Part shown: positions 62,067-64,000 of the stretch, one piece after another
Position numbering within the stretch: the stretch's first letter is position 1
Layout of the letters: each line of letters opens with the position of its first letter
DNA from: Rhizobiales bacterium 62-17
GTDB taxonomy: Bacteria > Pseudomonadota > Alphaproteobacteria > Rhizobiales > Beijerinckiaceae
Reading direction: 5' to 3'
Assembly: GCA_001898965.1 (NCBI GenBank)
Contig: MKVW01000001.1
Location: 742,317 to 806,316, forward strand
Length of the DNA stretch: 64,000 bases
Position numbers and translations under genes: made by a program
Notes under the pieces: model-generated
Seen by the model: the letters and a program-made list of their open reading frames with translations, nothing else
Databases searched by the model: none
What the model was told of the DNA's origin: nothing

Positions 62067-64000
62067 GTGAGGGGCGTGGCGCTGGATCGTGTTCGTACGA
62101 AGGGTTTTTCGCGTTTTCATCGCAGTTTCAGGCCGCAAAAGGCCCTGCTGATTTCCACTTTGATGAGCCCGGTGATGGTGCCGGAGAGCGCGGCCCAGGA
62201 AATGCTGCTGCCCGAAATCGTCATCGAAGCCGGGCGCCTTTCATCCCGCGATGCCTCTGACGGCAACGGGCAGGGGCGGCAGACTGTCATCGATCGGGCC
62301 TTCGTGCCGGTGACTGTGGTCAGCCAGGATGAACTCGAGCGCAATGCCGGGCGCACCTTGGGCGACCAACTGCAATATCAACCGGGCATCACCACATCGG
62401 GCTTTGCGCCGGGCAGCGCTTCGCGCCCGATCATTCGCGGTTTGGACACCTATCGCGTGCGCATTCAGGAAAATGGCGTCGGCGTGCAGGACGCCTCGGA
62501 TCTTGGCGAAGACCATGCCGTTCCCATTGACCCGATGGCCGCCCAGCAGATCGAGGTCATTCGCGGTCCCGCCTCGCTGCGCTTTGGTTCGGGTGCGATC
62601 GGCGGTGTCGTTAGTGCCGTCAACAATCGCATTCCCTCACCGTCGACGCCTGAAGGCGTTTCCGGCCAGACCCGGCTTGGCGTCACGTCGGTCGATCGCG
62701 GCGTGGAGGCCGGTCAGAGCATTACCATGCGGCAGGGCCAATATGCCGTGCATTATGACGGCTATGCGCGGCGCACGCAGGATTACCAGACGCCGATTGG
62801 CTCCCAGTTCAACAGCTTCACCAACACGCATGGCTTTTCGCTCGGTGGTTCCTATTTCTTCGACAATGGCTTCATCGGCGCCAATGTCAGCCGCACCAAA
62901 AGCCTCTACGGCATTCCCGGGTTGTCGTCCTATGCCGATCGCGCGCGCATCGACATGGAGCAGACGAAATTCTCGCTGCGCGGCGAAGTGCGGCCTGAAG
63001 CGTCGGTGATCGAAGCCATTCGCTTCTGGGCTGGCGGATCGCTCTACAGTCATGACGAAAACAGCTTACAGCCGTTTGGCGGCTTCGGTACCGATCTTAC
63101 CTTCCGCAATCGCGAATTCGAAACCCGCACCGAGATTTTGTTTCAGCCGTTGCCGACGGCATTCGGTGAGCTGTCGATCGCCACGGGCGTTCAAGCGGGC
63201 ATGCAGGAAGTCGCCGCGACGGGTGATGCAGCTCTTCTGGCACCGTCCACGACCAAATCAATCGCGGCTTATGCCTTTGGCACGTTGACGGTTACCTCAT
63301 CGACGCGCCTGCAGCTTGCCGGCCGTGTGGAGCACGCATCCGTCCGGGGCACCGCCGCCACATTTCCAGGAGACTATCTGGGGGCTTCCGGAGCGCCCAG
63401 CGAACATGGGATCGCCAAACAGTTCACGCCTCTGAGTGTGAGCTTTGGCATTTTGCAGGATCTGCCATGGGATTTCGTCGCGTCGGCCACCGCGACCTAC
63501 GCACAGCGTGCGCCGCGCATCAATGAATTGGCGTCCAAGGGCGCTCATGCTGCGCCAGGCACATTCGACATCGGCAATCCGAATTTGACCAAGGAAATCG
63601 GGCAGACGATCGAGGTCGGGTTGCGCCGCGCCGTCGGGCCGCTGCGCTTCGATGCGTCGTTCTATCAGACCTCCTTCAAGGGCTTTATCTACAAGCGGCT
63701 CACCGGCAATAGCTGTGTCGACACCTTCTCGACCTGCGTACCGGGCATCATTCCAGGCGACTTGAAGCAGATCGCTTATGGTCAGCAGGATGCGACCTTC
63801 CGTGGCTTCGAAGTGAAGGCGCAATATGACGTCGGCGAGCTTGGCTCGGGGCTGTGGGGCGTGGAAGGCCAGTACGATGTGCTGCGCGCGCGCTTCGCCA
63901 ATGGCGCGGCGGTGCCGCGCATTCCGCCGCAACGGCTTGGTGGTGGCATTTTCTGGCGCTCGGAGACCTGGTTCGCGCGGACGAATTTCATTCGCGCCTT
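62067..64000 (+). CDS. TonB-dependent receptor (ZnuD-like), 3' end beyond the window
   Basis: The frame is open from GTG 62067 to the window edge, about 644 residues so far. GTG 62067 is chosen because AAAGGAG lies six bases upstream. A long N-terminal signal region is followed by the plug domain: VPVTVVSQDELERNAGRTLG, RPIIRGLDTYRVRIQENGVG, LGEDHAVPIDPMAAQQIEVI and RGPASLRFGSGAIGGVVSAV. The DHAVPIDP segment is like that of zinc receptors ZnuD. Then come beta-barrel strands. It would import a metal ion or metal chelate across the outer membrane using TonB energy. Zinc is a guess from similarity only. Confidence 0.85.
   Translation, partial: MRGVALDRVRTKGFSRFHRSFRPQKALLISTLMSPVMVPESAAQEMLLPEIVIEAGRLSSRDASDGNGQGRQTVIDRAFVPVTVVSQDELERNAGRTLGDQLQYQPGITTSGFAPGSASRPIIRGLDTYRVRIQENGVGVQDASDLGEDHAVPIDPMAAQQIEVIRGPASLRFGSGAIGGVVSAVNNRIPSPSTPEGVSGQTRLGVTSVDRGVEAGQSITMRQGQYAVHYDGYARRTQDYQTPIGSQFNSFTNTHGFSLGGSYFFDNGFIGANVSRTKSLYGIPGLSSYADRARIDMEQTKFSLRGEVRPEASVIEAIRFWAGGSLYSHDENSLQPFGGFGTDLTFRNREFETRTEILFQPLPTAFGELSIATGVQAGMQEVAATGDAALLAPSTTKSIAAYAFGTLTVTSSTRLQLAGRVEHASVRGTAATFPGDYLGASGAPSEHGIAKQFTPLSVSFGILQDLPWDFVASATATYAQRAPRINELASKGAHAAPGTFDIGNPNLTKEIGQTIEVGLRRAVGPLRFDASFYQTSFKGFIYKRLTGNSCVDTFSTCVPGIIPGDLKQIAYGQQDATFRGFEVKAQYDVGELGSGLWGVEGQYDVLRARFANGAAVPRIPPQRLGGGIFWRSETWFARTNFIRA

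Noticed and set aside
62063-62260. Small plus-strand frame at the start of the TonB-dependent receptor
   Set aside because: It lies in a different frame from the receptor, whose plug-domain motifs run from 62300 in frame with GTG 62067.

Overview
The window looks like chromosomal DNA of an alphaproteobacterium, most likely of the order Hyphomicrobiales (Rhizobiales). The reasons are the high GC content, the tandem alphaproteobacterial porins, many tripartite-tricarboxylate (Bug/TctC) binding proteins each beside a LysR regulator, a ppx-rlmE pair, a SUF operon preceded by an Irr-type iron-control box, and a rhizobial-type tRNA-Gln. No plasmid, phage or insertion-sequence genes were seen. Genus cannot be set from the sequence alone.

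Layout. 1-3903: end of a MetE-like gene, then a small catabolic group (cupin, fumarylacetoacetate-hydrolase-like enzyme, TetR regulator, metallo-beta-lactamase-fold hydrolase). 3931-20093: a large selenium and formate island. One arm (minus strand) is a TusA-like protein, a cysteine desulfurase and selenophosphate synthase SelD. Between the arms lies an exported TlpA-like thioredoxin with an exported transglutaminase-like protein. The other arm (plus strand) is a membrane-bound formate dehydrogenase fdnGHI whose alpha subunit has an in-frame UGA (selenocysteine 200) followed by a SECIS-like hairpin, then fdhE, selA, a Sel1-repeat gene, selB with the tRNA-Sec gene inside its 3' end, and a four-gene tail (two unknown proteins, a DsrE-like protein, a GcvH-like protein).

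20201-26430: LuxR regulator, SDR dehydrogenase, two Bug receptors around a LysR gene, and a sulfatase. 26829-30632: a three-subunit molybdenum aldehyde dehydrogenase of the PaoABC type. 30633-31511: two tandem, similar predicted small RNAs with Pho-box-like promoters and terminators, then a fluoride riboswitch with the fluoride channel gene crcB. 31613-36217: an aconitase/isopropylmalate-dehydratase-like pair, a Bug receptor and a tricarballylate-dehydrogenase-like flavoprotein, perhaps one tricarboxylate pathway. 36344-40269: tRNA-Gln and two tandem porins with matching two-hairpin 3' regions. 40631-44403: Bug receptor, LysR regulator, MetE-like protein, small secreted protein.

44519-49782: ppx-rlmE, a possible 20-residue ORF, an ABC exporter and anmK. 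49820-50515: alpha/beta hydrolase. 50627-58187: iron-responsive SUF operon (cysteine desulfurase, sufB, sufC, sufD, sufS, sufT, sufA) plus a TfoX-domain protein. 58209-61898: a REP-like palindromic repeat, a LysR regulator, and a GlcG-like, an SsuA-like and a Bug protein. 62067-end: a TonB-dependent receptor of ZnuD type, cut by the window edge.

The most notable points are selC lying inside selB, the unknown DsrE/GcvH-like tail of the selenium operon, the tandem small RNAs, and the covarying porin 3' hairpins.
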